A DNA stretch of 64,000 bases, taken from NCBI GenBank assembly GCA_030998225.1, contig JAPYXD010000308.1:2862001-2926000 (forward strand), given 5' to 3'. This document shows positions 62,571 through 64,000 of the stretch, piece after piece. Positions within the stretch are counted from its first letter, which is position 1; each line of letters starts with the position of its first letter. A program made the position numbers and the translations under genes. The notes below the pieces were generated by a model that was given only the letters and a program-made list of their open reading frames with translations, searched no databases and was not told the DNA's origin. The stretch is from Diplolepis rosae. Its lineage: Eukaryota; Arthropoda; Insecta; Hymenoptera; Diplolepididae.

Positions 62571-64000
62571 ATTCAAATACAGAAGTCTCTTTTAACGTCA
62601 CATTTTTAGTTTTCGAGATAATTAGACGAGTTTGTCAACAAATGGGTTCCCAGTGTTAAACTTTGCTAATTTTCTTTTCACTACGCAAAGTCAAATTTCA
62701 ATTTATATTTTTTTTAAAGTAGTACAATGTGACTGAAATCAAATACAGAAGTCTCTTTTTACGTCACGTTTTTAGTTTTTGAGATAATTGGATGAGTTTG
62801 TTAACAAATGGGTTCCCAGTGTTAAACTTTGCTAATTTTCGTTTCACTCCGCAAATTCAAATTTTAATTTATATATTTTTTAATGTATCACAATGTCACG
62901 GCATTCAAAAAAATAAGTCTCTTTTCATGCCACGTTTTTACTTTTCGAGATAATTGGACGAGTTTGTTAACAAATGGGTTCCCAGTGTTAAACTTTGCTA
63001 ATTTTCGTTTCACTACGCAAAGTCAAATTTCAATTTATATTTTTTTTAAAGTAGTACAATGTGACTGAAATCAAATACAGGAGTCTCTTTTTACGTCACG
63101 TTTTTAGTTTTTGAGATAATTGGATGAGTTTGTTAACAAAAGGGTTCCCAGTGATAAACTTCACTAATTTTCGTATCAGTACGCAAAGTCAAATTTTAAT
63201 TCATATTTTTTTAAAGTAGTGCAATTTGACTGCAATCAAATACAGAAGTCTCTTTTCACGTCGCGTTTTTAGTTTTTGAGATAATTGGACGAGTTCGTTA
63301 ACAAATGGGTTCCCAGTGTTAAACTTTGCTAATTTTCGTTTCACTACGCAAAGTCAAATTTTAATTTATATTTTTTTTAATGTAGTACAATGTGACTGCA
63401 ATCAAATACAGAAGTCTCTTTTTACGTCACGTTTTTACTTTTCGAATTAATTGGACGAGTTTGTCAACAAATGGGTTCCCAATGTTAAACTTTGCTAATT
63501 TTCGTTTCACTCCGCAAAGTCAAATTTTAATTTATATATTTTTTCATGTAGTACAACATGACTGCAATCAAATACATTAGTCACTCTTTACGTCACCTTT
63601 TTTAGCTTTCGAGATAATTGGACGAGTTTGTCAACAAATGGGTTCCCAATGTTAAACTTTGCTAATTTTCGTTTCACTACGCAAAGTCAAATTTTAATTC
63701 ATATGTTTTTTGATGTAGTACAATGTGACTGCATTCAAATACAGAAGTCTCTTTTAACGTGACATTTTTAGTTTTCGAGATAATTGTACGAGTTTGTCCA
63801 TAAATAGCTTCCCCGTGTCAAACTTTGCTAATTTTCGTTTCACTCCGCAAAGTCAAATTTTAATTTATATATTTTTTAATGTAGCACAATGTCACTGCAT
63901 TCAAAAACGGAAGTCTCTTTTTGTGCCACTTTTTTACTTTTAGCGATAATTGGACGTGTTTGTCAAATAATGGCTTCCCCGTGTCAAACTTTGCTAATTT
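62571..64000 (+). repeat. Array segment running off the window end
   Basis: Monomers here are mainly the GTAGTACAATGTGACTG type with TTTTTGAGATAATTGG. They include GGATGAGTTTGTTAAC (62793 and 63123) at a 2-monomer (about 330 bp) spacing and CGTATCAGTACGC at 63172. The last bases, GCTTCCCCGTGTCAAACTTT, lie inside a monomer, so the array continues beyond the window. Confidence 0.85.

Larger units (their letters stand above)
1450..64000 (+). repeat. Satellite DNA array, monomer about 166-167 bp
   Basis: The monomer repeats head to tail to the end of the window. Successive TCGAGATAATT anchors near the start fall at 1571, 1736, 1902, 2070, 2235, 2400, 2566, 2734 and 2903, giving spacings of 165-169 bp. 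Conserved landmarks in order are TTCGAGATAATTGGACGAG, TTTGTCMAYAAATGGCTTCC, AACTTTGCTAATTTT, TTTCACTCCGCAAA, a 25-30 bp A/T-only stretch, AATGTAGCACAATGTGACTG, CAATCAAATACAGAAGTC and ACGTCACGTTTTTAG. No mobile element insertion, gene, or orientation change is visible after 1450. Monomer variants recur in fixed orders as higher-order repeats, listed below. This is non-coding; transcription into satellite RNA is possible but nothing here proves it. Confidence 0.97.

Noticed and set aside
1450..64000. CRISPR-like regular repeats
   Set aside because: The repeat is contiguous with no unique spacers, the unit is 167 bp, and no cas genes or leader are present. This is eukaryotic-type satellite DNA.
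1..64000. Telomeric repeats (TTAGG, TTAGGG) marking a subtelomere
   Set aside because: No tandem run of either was seen on either strand, so the array cannot be called subtelomeric from this window.
1450..64000. Further inverted segments inside the array
   Set aside because: Minus-strand open frames suggested inversion at first, but the underlying monomers all read GATAATTGG...GCTTCC on the plus strand. The only inverted monomers are 1184-1449.

Overview
The window is eukaryotic satellite DNA. Unique flanking sequence occupies about the first 1.2 kb. From about 1184 to the last base (some 62.8 kb, roughly 375 monomers) it is one uninterrupted tandem array of an AT-rich monomer of about 166-167 bp. 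The consensus is about one third G+C, by hand count on a composite monomer. I can support no protein-coding gene. The many 60-175 codon open frames are by-products of an AT-rich repeat whose homogenised copies give the same frames again and again. CpG is not depleted in the monomer, which fits a lightly methylated genome such as an insect or other invertebrate. That taxon is inference only; I do not recognise the family by name.

Layout. 1-889: unique AT-rich flank with one tRNA-like patch (about 604-685, minus strand) around a perfect B-box palindrome. 890-1165: a GC-richer, palindrome-dense block of imperfect 70-90 bp repeats. 1184-1449: the array edge, one complete and one partial monomer in INVERTED orientation. 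About 1449/1450: a strand switch. From there to 64000 every monomer I read runs in the same direction.

Inside the array the monomers are organised in nested higher-order repeats (HORs): a 3-monomer unit of 500-503 bp in runs of about one to six copies; a 19-monomer unit of about 3.14 kb (4430-7579 and 7580-10724, with a third, expanded copy); a roughly 6 kb unit (13.72-19.71 kb) whose next copy (19.71-24.70 kb) differs mainly by two fewer 3-mers; and later units of 1,495, 1,995, 2,161, 2,333 and 2,494 bp (9, 12, 13, 14 and 15 monomers). Long-range copies at offsets of 13.3, 16.0, 18.5, 18.8, 19.5, 20.8 and 22.6 kb tie distant parts together by shared rare variants.

The structure fits a (peri)centromeric or other heterochromatic satellite near its border, homogenised by unequal exchange at several scales. 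Centromere identity cannot be decided from sequence. The window ends inside the array, so the right border is not seen. HOR boundaries were read by eye from diagnostic variants and are good to a few tens of bases.
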